From NCBI GenBank assembly GCA_017398045.1, contig JAFQHI010000009.1, positions 186,001-250,000 on the forward strand: 64,000 nt of DNA, written 5' to 3'. The translations under genes and the position numbers were made by a program. Of the stretch, positions 1 to 8,145 are shown piece by piece. Under the pieces are notes generated by a model. It ran no database searches. It was not told where the DNA came from and saw only the letters and a list, made by a program, of their open reading frames with translations. Numbering within the stretch: the first letter of the stretch is position 1; each line of letters opens with the position of its first letter. The DNA is from Alistipes sp. GTDB taxonomy: Bacteria > Bacteroidota > Bacteroidia > Bacteroidales > Rikenellaceae.

Positions 1-562
1 CCGAAATATAGCTGTCGGCGAGGTTAAAAACGGGGCCGAAGAAGTAGTTGTTCTGGTCCACCAGGAACGAAAGCCAACTCGGGCAACTGCTCCACTCAAA
101 GAGCGGGAAGTAGAACATATCGACCACCTTACCCATCATAAAGCCGGCATACTCACCGCCAAAGTGGGCCACGGTCATCGGGGTCGAGGCCGAGAAACAG
201 AGACCGTAGAAGGCCGAATCGAGGATATTACCCACGGCACCGGCCAAAATCAACGCCAACCCCACCAACACCCCTTTGGGGGTATCCTCGCGGCGGTTGA
301 GGTAATAAATCAGGTAGGCGATACCGCACGAGGCGGCCACACGAAAGAGGCCCAAAATGAGTTTGCCCCAATCGTGCCCCCCGCCCGTCATAAGGCGCAT
401 ACCGAAGGCCGCACCCGGGTTCTCGATAAAGCGCAGCTGGAACCAATCGGGGCAGACGATGATACCTTCACCGAGGGCGAGGTGCGTTTTAATCCAAATC
501 TTAAGAGCCTGGTCGGCGATAAGCAACACGACAACCAGCCATGCAAGGTGTTTGAGTTTCAT
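1..562 (-). CDS. lspA: Lipoprotein signal peptidase (signal peptidase II), 3' end cut by window edge
   Basis: This is the inner-membrane aspartyl protease that cleaves the signal peptide of diacylglyceryl-modified prolipoproteins. The reading frame starts MKLKHLAWLVVVLLIADQ, a first membrane segment, and contains FIENPGAAFG, the VGNILDS motif with one catalytic Asp, and FNLADSYIS with the second Asp at the very edge of the window. Order and spacing fit the family. The C-terminal residues after the last motif lie outside the window. A promoter sits so close to the ATG that the message may have no leader. The window also holds lnt (35860), the last enzyme of the same lipoprotein pathway. Confidence 0.93.
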   Translation of the reverse strand, partial: MKLKHLAWLVVVLLIADQALKIWIKTHLALGEGIIVCPDWFQLRFIENPGAAFGMRLMTGGGHDWGKLILGLFRVAASCGIAYLIYYLNRREDTPKGVLVGLALILAGAVGNILDSAFYGLCFSASTPMTVAHFGGEYAGFMMGKVVDMFYFPLFEWSSCPSWLSFLVDQNNYFFGPVFNLADSYIS

Positions 563-566
563 TCCA

Positions 567-597
567 CAAAAATAGGGTAAAATGTGAAAAGATACAA
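567..597 (-). promoter_or_regulatory. Predicted Bacteroidetes promoter of lspA
   Basis: On the minus strand TTG (597-595), a 20-bp spacer and TATTTTTG (574-567) match the TTTG/TAnnTTTG consensus of the primary sigma factor in Bacteroidetes. The -7 box ends only 4 nt before the lspA ATG, so the predicted start point falls on or next to the start codon. Confidence 0.65.
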
Positions 598-639
598 CAA
601 TCGTGGCGACTTTACACCGCGAGCGGTTGCATCGCGCGG

Positions 640-3138
640 CTAAAAGTCGAAATGGAGGCTGGCGTTAATCGAGAAATTTTGCGGTTTATGGCCATCGGGA
701 CGCGCACCGCGGTGCGAGAGTCGCCAGATGAAATCGACGCGCAGCAGGCGGAAGATGTTCTCGACACCGAAGCCCGCCTCGAAGTAGGGTTTGGCAACCG
801 AACTCATGCCCGCAGGGAAGAGCAGGGAGGCCTCGGTGGCGGCCAACGAACCATCGTTCTTTTCCGAAAGATTGCCCCATACGCCCTTGGCTACCAGCAC
901 CTCGCGCAGTTTAAGCCGCTTGAGCAGCGGAATCTTGCCCAACAACGCCCCACCGAAGTGATGCTCATAGAAGCAGGCCACCCATCGATCGGAGGCAAAC
1001 TCGTAGTAGTCCATGCACGAGAAGGCATAGGGGTCGTAGAAGTAGGTGCCGTTACCCTCGTGCAACTTCAGCAGCGGATAGGGCAGGCGACCCCAGATTT
1101 TACCCGCCTGAATCAGGATTTCGGAGCGACCCATCGGAGGCAGTTCGGGACGGAAGAAAATCGAGCCGTCGATGCGGTAATATTCGGGGCTTCTGGGCAG
1201 GAGTCCCTTCAGACCGGCCGTTGCGCTGAGGGTCAGAATCGGGTAATCCGACCCGAGCGAATTTTTATCGAAGGCCGTGCGGTAAATCTTCTCATTTTTC
1301 GACAACCGAATACCCACCGAAAGCGAGGCATCATCCACCGACTCAATGGGTTGCGGAAGCTCACCGGAGCGCACCATCGGGACATAACGATTGCTGTAGA
1401 TGCGACGCATCTGCCCCGTGAGGAAGGTACTGACGCCGTGAATCCACTCGTGTTCGTACTGCACCTCGCCACGGTCCACCATCGAAAGTCGCTGGTCGCC
1501 ACGCGAGAAAATCGACGAGAGGATGTTGCTCTCGGTGAGGGCATTGGCACCCGCACCGAGCTGCATCACATCGTGCGCACCCTTCAGCGTAAGTTTGCGC
1601 GTGAGGCGACGACTGAGCGAAAACTCCACGCCTCCGCCACCCTTCCAGCGTTCATCCTTCGTGCCGTAGGCCGCGTAGGCCGAGAAGCGCACACGACGGC
1701 TGAATTGGGTGGTCGTGCGACCGCCCAACTGGGGACGGAAGCCCTCCAAATCGTTGAACGAAGCGAGTTTATAGTAGGGGCCGATACCGATATATTTCGT
1801 GTTGTAGTGACCCACGATAAACATATTGATTATCGTGTAGATGTTGCGATAGAGGGGTGCCTGCTGAATCGAATCGACCATGTGGTAGATATTCCTCTCG
1901 CGCTCCGAGAGGGCGTAGGGACGCACCTTGTCCCAATAGGCATCCTCCTTGGTCTCCTCGCGGGCCTCGACATAGACATTGTTGTCCATCGCCAGCACCT
2001 CACGCGGAATCTCGACCCCGACACGGGAATTGCTGTACGACACCTCGCGTGTGCCGATAAACGAATTGAGTTTCGACGAGTCGCGCATGGCAATCGTAAA
2101 TTCGGCCTGCACACGGTCACGACGACGCATCCAATGCAGGGAATCGACCGGTTCGTTTTCGTTCTCAAGCACGAGGTGCTTAATCCAGTTGATGTTCGAA
2201 CGGCGCGGCAGACGGGCCGTCACATTCTTCAGGGCGTAACTCTCGGCATCGATGTGCATCTCACCATCCAAGACGGGGGTCGAAAGCCCCTTCGGGTGGA
2301 AGCGAATCTTGTAGCTCTTGCGCCCCTCGATATCGAGGCTGTCGATGAGGAAATAGTTGTAGAACATCCGCCCGCCATCGGCCAGGGGTGAGGCAAAGCG
2401 GACATTGAAAATATCGATGAAGTTGTGGTAAAAATTGACATTGCCGGGCATCTGTCCCGTAAATTGGGCCACCGAGAAGCTGTCCTCGACACCCGACACG
2501 CGGTTTGCGCGAATCACCTCGCGTTCGACCGAAGGCGAGAGGGAGTGGTAGTAGTCGGCCTTCGTCTCGGAAATCATTGCCGGCAGGTATCTGCGACCGG
2601 TGAGGGCCGACGTATCGACATACTCGAAGATGAAGCCGAAGTTGCGTTGCATACGCTTGTTCTTGAACTCCTCCTTGATGTTCGTCAGCCCCAGTTCCAT
2701 CTTCGTATAGGTCTCGGTCGTATAGCTTTCGAAATGGTCGGGATTGTTCCGTTTTTTGCGCTCGATGACGCGGTCCAAAATCGGGAAGGCGGGGTTTTCG
2801 CCCGGGGTAACCACCACCTGGTCGATGGCAAAATCGGCCGTCTTGAGGCGGAACGTAAATTCGGTATAGGCACTCCGTTTCACGGCCCGCTCGTCGGTCA
2901 CGAAGCCCATCATCATCACCTGCAACGTATCGACCGCCTCGCGTGTTTCGAGCGAGAAGAGGCCCTCTTCGTCGGTCATCATGCCGACCGTGGTCCCCTT
3001 AAAGACCACCGAGGCAAACTCCAGCGGATTGCCCTCCGAGTCGGTCACACGACCACGCACACGGGTCGATTGTGCCACGGCCGAAAGGCTGAAGCAGAGG
3101 AATAAAAGGAAAATTATGGTGCGAAAACTCTTTTTCAT
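640..3138 (-). CDS. DUF5686 / carboxypeptidase-regulatory-like outer-membrane protein
   Basis: An 832-residue exported protein of unknown function. It has a signal peptide (MKKSFRTIIFLLFLCFSLSAVAQ), then a carboxypeptidase-D-regulatory-like beta-sandwich at about residues 25-110 (RVRGRVTDSEGNPLEFASVV), then a long DUF5686 region that ends in Phe (ASLHFDF), as is usual for outer-membrane barrels. I chose the ATG at 3138 because it begins the signal peptide and lies just below a good promoter; upstream in-frame starts would carry coding sequence through that promoter. Family members are common in Bacteroidetes; a surface or transport role is inferred only. Confidence 0.85.
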   Translation of the reverse strand: MKKSFRTIIFLLFLCFSLSAVAQSTRVRGRVTDSEGNPLEFASVVFKGTTVGMMTDEEGLFSLETREAVDTLQVMMMGFVTDERAVKRSAYTEFTFRLKTADFAIDQVVVTPGENPAFPILDRVIERKKRNNPDHFESYTTETYTKMELGLTNIKEEFKNKRMQRNFGFIFEYVDTSALTGRRYLPAMISETKADYYHSLSPSVEREVIRANRVSGVEDSFSVAQFTGQMPGNVNFYHNFIDIFNVRFASPLADGGRMFYNYFLIDSLDIEGRKSYKIRFHPKGLSTPVLDGEMHIDAESYALKNVTARLPRRSNINWIKHLVLENENEPVDSLHWMRRRDRVQAEFTIAMRDSSKLNSFIGTREVSYSNSRVGVEIPREVLAMDNNVYVEAREETKEDAYWDKVRPYALSERERNIYHMVDSIQQAPLYRNIYTIINMFIVGHYNTKYIGIGPYYKLASFNDLEGFRPQLGGRTTTQFSRRVRFSAYAAYGTKDERWKGGGGVEFSLSRRLTRKLTLKGAHDVMQLGAGANALTESNILSSIFSRGDQRLSMVDRGEVQYEHEWIHGVSTFLTGQMRRIYSNRYVPMVRSGELPQPIESVDDASLSVGIRLSKNEKIYRTAFDKNSLGSDYPILTLSATAGLKGLLPRSPEYYRIDGSIFFRPELPPMGRSEILIQAGKIWGRLPYPLLKLHEGNGTYFYDPYAFSCMDYYEFASDRWVACFYEHHFGGALLGKIPLLKRLKLREVLVAKGVWGNLSEKNDGSLAATEASLLFPAGMSSVAKPYFEAGFGVENIFRLLRVDFIWRLSHRGARPDGHKPQNFSINASLHFDF

Positions 3139-3151
3139 GACGATAACAGAG

Positions 3152-3182
3152 CAAAGGTCTTGAAAAAATCGCAGAACTACAA
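3152..3182 (-). promoter_or_regulatory. Predicted promoter of the DUF5686 gene
   Basis: Minus strand TTG (3182-3180), 20-bp spacer, GACCTTTG (3159-3152), one mismatch from TAnnTTTG. It supports the ATG at 3138 as the start. Confidence 0.5.
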
Positions 3183-3224
3183 CCTTTTCATACCAAAAAG
3201 AACAATAAAGGACCAAGATTGACA

Positions 3225-3556
3225 AGAGGAAAGAGCAAAGAGGAGAGAGGAAAAGATATAAAGATATTAAAGGGATTAAAGGGATTAAAGAGATTAAAGA
3301 TTTTAATGAGAGCCTGTCCTTAATCTCATTAATCTCATTAATCTCTTTAATTTCATTAATATCCTTTAGCTCCCTTTAGCCCCCTTAAGCTCCCTTATGC
3401 AACCTTAAGCCCCCTTAAGCAACCTTTAGCTCCCTTAAGCCCCCTTTAGCTCCCATAAGCAACCTTAAGCCCCCTTAAGCCCCCTTAAGCCCCCTTAAGG
3501 CACCTTAAGGCACCTTATAAAACTTTCTCGCCCTTTTCGCCTTTTCGCCTTTCGTT
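3225..3556. repeat. Composite intergenic repeat element 1 (purine arm, 9-bp repeats, sixteen 10-bp CTTAAG repeats)
   Basis: The gap of about 490 bases between two leftward genes is almost wholly low-complexity repeat. In order: a purine arm (3225-3255, AGAGGAAAGAGCAAAGAGG type); 9-bp units GATTAAAGG facing inverted units ATTAATCTC (3256-3360), which can fold on each other; sixteen 10-bp units with consensus CCCCTTAAGC in strict register at 3361-3520; and TCGCCCTTTTCGCC-type units (3523-3556). No gene is seen inside. Confidence 0.9.
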
Positions 3557-3577
3557 CTGTCTCGGTATAAAAAAGCA

Positions 3578-3606
3578 GGCTGATGCGCAAACCTTACGCA
3601 TCAGCC
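3578..3606 (-). terminator. Intrinsic terminator of the 3627-4043 lipoprotein gene
   Basis: A 10-bp stem GGCTGATGCG / CGCATCAGCC with a 9-nt loop is followed on the minus strand by TGCTTTTTTAT. Confidence 0.8.
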
Positions 3607-3626
3607 CCATAACGAAACAAAACGAA

Positions 3627-4043
3627 TTACTCGTAACGCTCGAAATAAATCGTTGCCTGAATCATGCAATCATACTCTTCGTCATATTCCTCTTCATAGA
3701 GAACCAACGACGAAGCGGTCAGCTGTTTAATCACGGCACTACCCTCGTAACCATCCTCCGACATAAAAAGTGTGTTGCCCGATACGCGGTACGTAAAATT
3801 CTCATAAACATATCCGTCCTCTTTGATGTAGCCCGTACCATCTTCGTTGAAACCCCAGACGTACTCACCGTAAGCGTACTCGTCGTCGATGTCAGTCTCT
3901 CCGTCTTCAACATAGACCTCCTTAACAATCGACCACTCTCCGATAATGTCGGACGGATTGCCAACACCCCCATCATCGTCACCGCAAGCGGTCATCGTGC
4001 AGCACAGCAATGCCGCAAAAGCAAAATAGAAAAATTTTTTCAT
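3627..4043 (-). CDS. Small acidic lipoprotein, lipocalin-like (hypothetical)
   Basis: A 138-residue protein with a lipoprotein signal peptide; the lipobox ends at Cys20 (TMTAC), followed by an acidic GDDDGG linker. The body resembles the lipocalin-like lipoproteins common in Bacteroidales (GEWSIVKEVYVEDGE, a GTGYI turn, alternating beta strands), a family used here only by resemblance. The protein is strongly acidic. It is a single-gene unit with its own terminator. Function is unknown; an envelope location is likely from the lipobox. Confidence 0.7.
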   Translation of the reverse strand: MKKFFYFAFAALLCCTMTACGDDDGGVGNPSDIIGEWSIVKEVYVEDGETDIDDEYAYGEYVWGFNEDGTGYIKEDGYVYENFTYRVSGNTLFMSEDGYEGSAVIKQLTASSLVLYEEEYDEEYDCMIQATIYFERYE

Positions 4044-4392
4044 GGTTTATATGCCATTTTGTGCCGTAGCGACCCCGATGCGGCGGTTTGGGTAAAAAGA
4101 AAGTGTGGAGCCGAATCGTCTATCTGTGTAGAGGTTCTGGAACACCTTGAATCAAATAAACAATACCCCACACCCGTATTGGAGCATGGGGCAAAAATGC
4201 AGCCACGAACGATACCAATACCGAGTGATGAGTGTGATTGCTCTCCCTGATTCAATGAAATTTTCCAGATTTCTACACAAGAATAAAAGCGATTACACTT
4301 TCATCAAAAAATAGGTTGCAAATCCTCGCGGATTGCACGACAAAATTACACTTTATTTTCCGTTCGACAAACAAAACGTGTAAAAAATGTAC
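4044..4392. other. Intergenic stretch with nothing recognised
   Basis: About 350 bases between the divergent lipoprotein and thioredoxin genes. It is more AT-rich than the genes. Short open frames here have no recognisable product, and I see no RNA gene or strong hairpin. It presumably holds the promoter of the leftward lipoprotein, which I could not place. Confidence 0.5.
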
Positions 4393-4400
4393 TATTTTTG
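4393..4400 (+). promoter_or_regulatory. Predicted -7 box of the thioredoxin gene
   Basis: TATTTTTG matches TAnnTTTG exactly, 18 nt before the ATG. No clear -33 element is seen. Its position argues against an in-frame TTG at 4398 as the start. Confidence 0.45.
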
Positions 4401-4418
4401 CGAAAACAACCGATAGCT

Positions 4419-4835
4419 ATGAAACGACTGATTCTCCTTTTGATTGCAATTGTAGGCCTCACCGTAACGAAGGTCGGGGCGCAGGTACACTGGGTCGAGG
4501 GTTCGACCGACGAGGTGCGCGAGTTGGCCATGAAGAGCGATAAGTTGGTCTTTATCGACCTCTATGCCGATTGGTGCGGCCCCTGCCAGATGATGAACAA
4601 CCGTGTCTTTACGCGCAAGGAGGTGGGGGAATTTTTCGCCCGACATTTCGTAGCCGCAAAATACAACATCGAGCGACCCACGGGGCGCAAACTGATGCAG
4701 CTCTACGGCAAAGGCTCTATTCCGTTGTATCTGATTTTCAACACCGAAGGCGAATTGCTCGGCTCGATTCTGGGGGCCTACCCCGCCGAGGAGTTTTTGC
4801 GCCACCTCGAACAAATTGTGAAGAGGAAAGAGTAA
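4419..4835 (+). CDS. Periplasmic thioredoxin-like protein
   Basis: A 138-residue exported protein. Signal peptide MKRLILLLIAIVGLTVTKVGA is followed by a thioredoxin fold with the active site WCGPC (Cys53, Cys56) and the cis-Pro region GSIPLYLIF. It probably reduces or oxidises disulfides in the envelope; the substrate is unknown. The gene runs straight into a composite repeat element: its last codons (KRKE) are already part of the purine arm. It converges with rlmN. Confidence 0.85.
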   Translation: MKRLILLLIAIVGLTVTKVGAQVHWVEGSTDEVRELAMKSDKLVFIDLYADWCGPCQMMNNRVFTRKEVGEFFARHFVAAKYNIERPTGRKLMQLYGKGSIPLYLIFNTEGELLGSILGAYPAEEFLRHLEQIVKRKE

Positions 4836-4979
4836 AGAGCGAAGAGCAAAGACCTGAAGGATAATAACGAAATTAAGGAGATTAAGGAAGCCTTTAATCT
4901 CCTTAAAATCTTTAATTTCTTTAATCTCTTTTTAATCTCTTTCCTCTTCGCTCTTCGCTCTTCGCTCTTTGCTCTTTCG
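4820..4979. repeat. Composite intergenic repeat element 2 (inverted purine/pyrimidine arms)
   Basis: Left arm (4820-4852) is AAGAGGAAAGAGTAAAGAGC-like; right arm (4938-4979) is its inverted counterpart, CCTCTTCGCTCTTCGCTC-like. Between them lie a hairpin of GATTAAGG units and further TTAATCTCT units. The element overlaps the 3' ends of both convergent genes and encodes the last residues of each. Confidence 0.85.
4873..4906. terminator. Convergent terminator hairpin inside element 2
   Basis: TTAAGGAGATTAAGG pairs with CCTTTAATCTCCTTAA around a 3-nt loop with one bulge. It lies between thioredoxin and rlmN and could stop transcription from both sides. Confidence 0.55.
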
Positions 4980-5988
4980 TGGATAGCAATCCACAAGCGG
5001 CCTGAATATCCTCGCCACGCGAGGCTCGGATGGTGGTCTGGATGCCACGTGCCGTGAGCGTATCGCGGAAACGGAGCATCGCCTCGTCATCGGGCGAGAA
5101 GTAGGGCGAGTCGGGAATTTTATGGAATCGGATGAGGTTGATACGGCACTTGATGCCATCCAACAGGCGGCTTAATTCGCGGATGTGGCGCGGAGAATCG
5201 TTCAGGCCGCTCATCACGATATACTCAAACGAGACCCTTCGCTGGTGCGTGAAGTCGTATTCGCGCAGGATGTCGGCCAGCTCATGAATCGGATAGGCCC
5301 CCTCAATCGGCATAATCGCCTTACGCTCCTCGCGGAAGGGGTTGTGCAGGCTGACGGCCAGATGCACCTTCGTACTATCGAGGAAACGACGCAGGTTGCT
5401 CACCACACCGGCCGTCGAAACGGTAACGCGCGTGGGCGACCAGCCGAAGCCCCACTCCGAGGTGATAATCTCCAGCGCACGCAACACCTCATCGAGGTTG
5501 TCGAGCGGCTCTCCCATGCCCATAAAGACCACGTTGGTGAGCTTGTCGCGCTCGGGCAACGAGACCAGCTGATTCAAAATCTCGGCAGCGGTGAGATTGT
5601 GTTGCAGCCCTTGTCGTCCGGTGGCGCAGAACTTACACCCCATGCGACACCCCGCCTGCGAAGATACGCAAAGCGTAGCACGCTCACCGTCAGGAATATA
5701 AGCAGCCTCCACGTAGTGACCCTGCAAGGTCTTGTAGAGGTATTTTTTCGTACCGTCCTTCGACACCGAAACCCGCACCGGAGCCGACAATACGGTGGCG
5801 AATCGCTCGGCCAGCAACGTGCGATTTTTGAGCGAGAGGTCGCTCATGAGCGACGGTTCCTCCACGTGCCGCTGATAGAGCCAGCGTGCCACCTGTTTGG
5901 CGGCAAAACGGGGCATTCCCAATTCGGCACACACGGCGGCCAATTCCGCCGGATTTTTTCCGTATAGAGGCTCTTTCTGGGTTGTCAT
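4921..5988 (-). CDS. rlmN: 23S rRNA (adenine2503-C2)/tRNA (adenine37-C2) methyltransferase, radical SAM
   Basis: Cytoplasmic radical SAM enzyme that methylates C2 of A2503 in 23S rRNA and A37 in some tRNAs. The iron-sulfur motif CRMGCKFC gives Cys114, Cys118 and Cys121; the methyl-carrying Cys near the C-terminus is Cys332 in AACGLLS. Also seen are VFMGMGEPLDN and TVSTAGV. The 355-residue length is usual. The tail after residue 338 (KEQRAKSEERRGKRLKRD) is the translated repeat arm of element 2, giving a very basic end of non-homologous origin. Start is the ATG before TTQKEPLYG, 26 nt below a -7 box. Confidence 0.97.
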   Translation of the reverse strand: MTTQKEPLYGKNPAELAAVCAELGMPRFAAKQVARWLYQRHVEEPSLMSDLSLKNRTLLAERFATVLSAPVRVSVSKDGTKKYLYKTLQGHYVEAAYIPDGERATLCVSSQAGCRMGCKFCATGRQGLQHNLTAAEILNQLVSLPERDKLTNVVFMGMGEPLDNLDEVLRALEIITSEWGFGWSPTRVTVSTAGVVSNLRRFLDSTKVHLAVSLHNPFREERKAIMPIEGAYPIHELADILREYDFTHQRRVSFEYIVMSGLNDSPRHIRELSRLLDGIKCRINLIRFHKIPDSPYFSPDDEAMLRFRDTLTARGIQTTIRASRGEDIQAACGLLSTKEQRAKSEERRGKRLKRD

Positions 5989-6014
5989 GACTCTGATTTT
6001 GGGCTTCCGAGGGA

Positions 6015-6022
6015 CAAATTTA
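6015..6022 (-). promoter_or_regulatory. Predicted -7 box of rlmN
   Basis: Minus strand TAAATTTG matches TAnnTTTG, 26 nt before the rlmN ATG. The -33 element is weak. Confidence 0.45.
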
Positions 6023-6076
6023 GCTATTTTTTGAAGATTTTTCGGAGCGGATGATACAATTTTAATTTTTTCTCTT

Positions 6077-6084
6077 TATATTTG
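6077..6084 (+). promoter_or_regulatory. Predicted -7 box of the tonB-type gene
   Basis: TATATTTG matches TAnnTTTG in the divergent rlmN/tonB gap. It implies a leader of about 70 nt; no clear -33 element is seen. Confidence 0.45.
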
Positions 6085-6159
6085 TGGTGCATTGGATACG
6101 TATGGCCATGCCATGCGTGTCGTTTGTTGTGGAAATAACAATTAAAAAACTACAATAGA

Positions 6160-6843
6160 ATGGAGATTAAAAAGAGTCCCAAAGCAGACCTTCAGAACAA
6201 GCGAGGTCTTTTGCTGGAGATTGGTTTGGCCGTAGCCCTGGCCATCGTAATCGGTGCCTTTGCATGGACGCCGAAAGAGCACCGTATCGAGCAAGTCGAT
6301 TTGAACTACGCCATCGTAGAGGAGGAGATTACCGAGATTACGCGTCAGGACCAGAAGCCTCCCGAGCCGCCGAAGAAGGTGGAGGTGAAGGTGATTGCCG
6401 ACCTGCTGCAGGTGGTAACCAACGACACGAAGATTGAGACGGCCATGACCTTCGACGAGTTCGACGAGGATGCCGAGGTATTCCAGGAGGTAGAGGTAGT
6501 CGAGGAGGAGATCGTGGACGACGAGCCGTTCCTCATCGTAGAGACCATGCCGACGTTCCAGGGTGGTGACCTCAACACGTTCCGTAACTGGGTTCAGTCG
6601 AACGTGCGTTTCCCGCAGATTGCCCTCGAGAACGGTATCCAGGGTACGGTGGTTCTCTCGTTTGTGATTGAGAAGGACGGTTCGCTGACCAACATCCAGG
6701 TACTCCGCACGCCCGACCGCTCGCTGTCGGAGGAGGCAACCCGCGTATTGTCGAAGTCGCCGAAGTGGACGCCCGGTAAGCAGCGTAACCAGGTGGTACG
6801 TGTAAAGTACAACCTGCCGGTAGTATTCCGCGTACAGAACTAA
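6160..6843 (+). CDS. tonB: TonB-family energy transducer
   Basis: A 227-residue inner-membrane protein with one N-terminal anchor (LLLEIGLAVALAIVIGAFAW), a Pro/Lys stretch (DQKPPEPPKKVEVKV), an acidic spacer (EFDEDAEVFQEVEVVEEEI) and a C-terminal TonB domain (FPQIALENGIQGTVVLSFVI ... SPKWTPGKQRNQVVRVKYNLPVVFRV). It would couple ExbBD proton flow to outer-membrane transporters such as the SusC protein at 51296. No exbB or exbD is adjacent. It is transcribed alone and ends at a strong terminator. Confidence 0.9.
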   Translation: MEIKKSPKADLQNKRGLLLEIGLAVALAIVIGAFAWTPKEHRIEQVDLNYAIVEEEITEITRQDQKPPEPPKKVEVKVIADLLQVVTNDTKIETAMTFDEFDEDAEVFQEVEVVEEEIVDDEPFLIVETMPTFQGGDLNTFRNWVQSNVRFPQIALENGIQGTVVLSFVIEKDGSLTNIQVLRTPDRSLSEEATRVLSKSPKWTPGKQRNQVVRVKYNLPVVFRVQN

Positions 6844-6868
6844 TCGCCCTACGGGCAAACACAAAATA

Positions 6869-6903
6869 AAGGGTATCTGCCGCGAGGGAGATACCCTTTT
6901 TGT
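6869..6903 (+). terminator. Intrinsic terminator after tonB
   Basis: AAGGGTATCT pairs with AGATACCCTT around a short GC-rich loop, followed by a T run. Confidence 0.85.
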
Positions 6904-6954
6904 GGGGAAAAGGGGCGGTAAGCAAGAGCCGCCATTAACGCTAAAGAGAGCAAT

Positions 6955-8121
6955 TTGGAAAGAGCAGTATTAGTCGCCGTCATCCGCGACAATCAAGAGC
7001 CGCGCCAGGCCGAAGAGTTCCTGGACGAGCTGGAATTTCTGGCCGAGACGGCCGACATCGAGACGGTGCGTCGCTTCACGCAACGCCTGCCGCAACCCTC
7101 CTCGCGCATCTACGTGGGGCCGGGTAAGTTGCAAGAGATTGCCGACTATTGCAAGGAGCAGGAGATTGACGTGGTGATTTTCGACGACGAGCTGAACCCC
7201 TCGCAGACGCGCAACATCGAGCAGGCAATGCCGTGCCGCATCCTGGACCGCACACGCCTGATTCTCGACATCTTCCTTTCACGCGCCCAGACGGCCTATG
7301 CCAAGACGCAGGTGCAGCTGGCCAACTACGAATACCTCCTGCCCCGCTTGAGCGGTATGTGGACCCACCTGGAGCGTCAGCGCGGTGGTACGGGTACGCG
7401 CGGTGGTGCCGGTGAGCGTGAGATTGAGACCGACCGTCGCCAGATTCGCAACCGCATCTCGAAGCTGAAGGAGGATTTGAAGAAAATCGACAAGCAGATG
7501 GCCGTGCAGCGTTCGAACCGCGGGTCGATGGTGCGTGTCGCACTGGTCGGCTATACGAATGTCGGTAAATCGACCCTCATGAATCTGATTTCGAAGAGCG
7601 AGGTCTTTGCCGAAAACAAACTCTTCGCCACACTCGATACGACCGTGAGAAAGGTGGTCTTCGACAACCTCCCGTTCCTACTCTCGGACACGGTAGGTTT
7701 TATCCGCAAGCTCCCCACCGAGCTGATTGAGTCGTTCAAATCGACCCTCGACGAAGTGCGCGAGGCCGACCTGCTGATTCATGTGGTCGATATTTCGCAC
7801 CCCCAATTCGAGGACCACATCGCCGTCGTGAAGCAGACCTTGCAGGAGATTGGGGCAGGCGACAAACCGGTCTATTTGGTCTTCAACAAGATTGATGCCT
7901 ATACCTATATAGAAAAAGAGCCGGATGATTTGACCCCCTCAACGCGCGAGAACCTCTCGTTGGAGGAGCTGAAGAAGAGTTGGATTGCCAAGGCAAACAC
8001 CCCCTGCATCTTCCTCTCGGCCATCGAGAAGCTCAACATCGAAAAATTCCGCACCGACCTCTACGGCATGGTGCGCGAGATTCACGCCGGACGTTATCCG
8101 TTTAACAACTTCCTCTATTAG
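6955..8121 (+). CDS. hflX: GTPase HflX
   Basis: Ribosome-associated GTPase that splits stalled or heat-damaged 70S ribosomes. The N-terminal HflX domain (LERAVLVAVIRDNQ ... RIYVGPGKLQEIADY) is followed by a coiled linker with the typical GGTGTRGGAGEREIETDRR, then the G domain: G1 GYTNVGKST, G3 DTVGFI, G4 NKID. There is no in-frame ATG upstream before a stop, so the start is probably the TTG at 6955; ATT at 6934 is a weaker option. The 388-residue length is ordinary. Confidence 0.93.
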   Translation: MERAVLVAVIRDNQEPRQAEEFLDELEFLAETADIETVRRFTQRLPQPSSRIYVGPGKLQEIADYCKEQEIDVVIFDDELNPSQTRNIEQAMPCRILDRTRLILDIFLSRAQTAYAKTQVQLANYEYLLPRLSGMWTHLERQRGGTGTRGGAGEREIETDRRQIRNRISKLKEDLKKIDKQMAVQRSNRGSMVRVALVGYTNVGKSTLMNLISKSEVFAENKLFATLDTTVRKVVFDNLPFLLSDTVGFIRKLPTELIESFKSTLDEVREADLLIHVVDISHPQFEDHIAVVKQTLQEIGAGDKPVYLVFNKIDAYTYIEKEPDDLTPSTRENLSLEELKKSWIAKANTPCIFLSAIEKLNIEKFRTDLYGMVREIHAGRYPFNNFLY

Positions 8122-8145
8122 CGAACCCATAAACCGTATAAGACT

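Noticed and set aside
652-2391. Open frame of 579 codons opposite the DUF5686 gene
   Set aside because: Antisense shadow of a conserved gene, with no motif, signal or promoter.
3361-3520. CRISPR-like array of short repeats
   Set aside because: Units are only 10 bp, directly adjacent, with no unique spacers and no cas genes nearby.
4059-4255. Short open frames in the gap before the thioredoxin gene
   Set aside because: They are under 75 codons, overlap on both strands, and have no start context or recognisable product.
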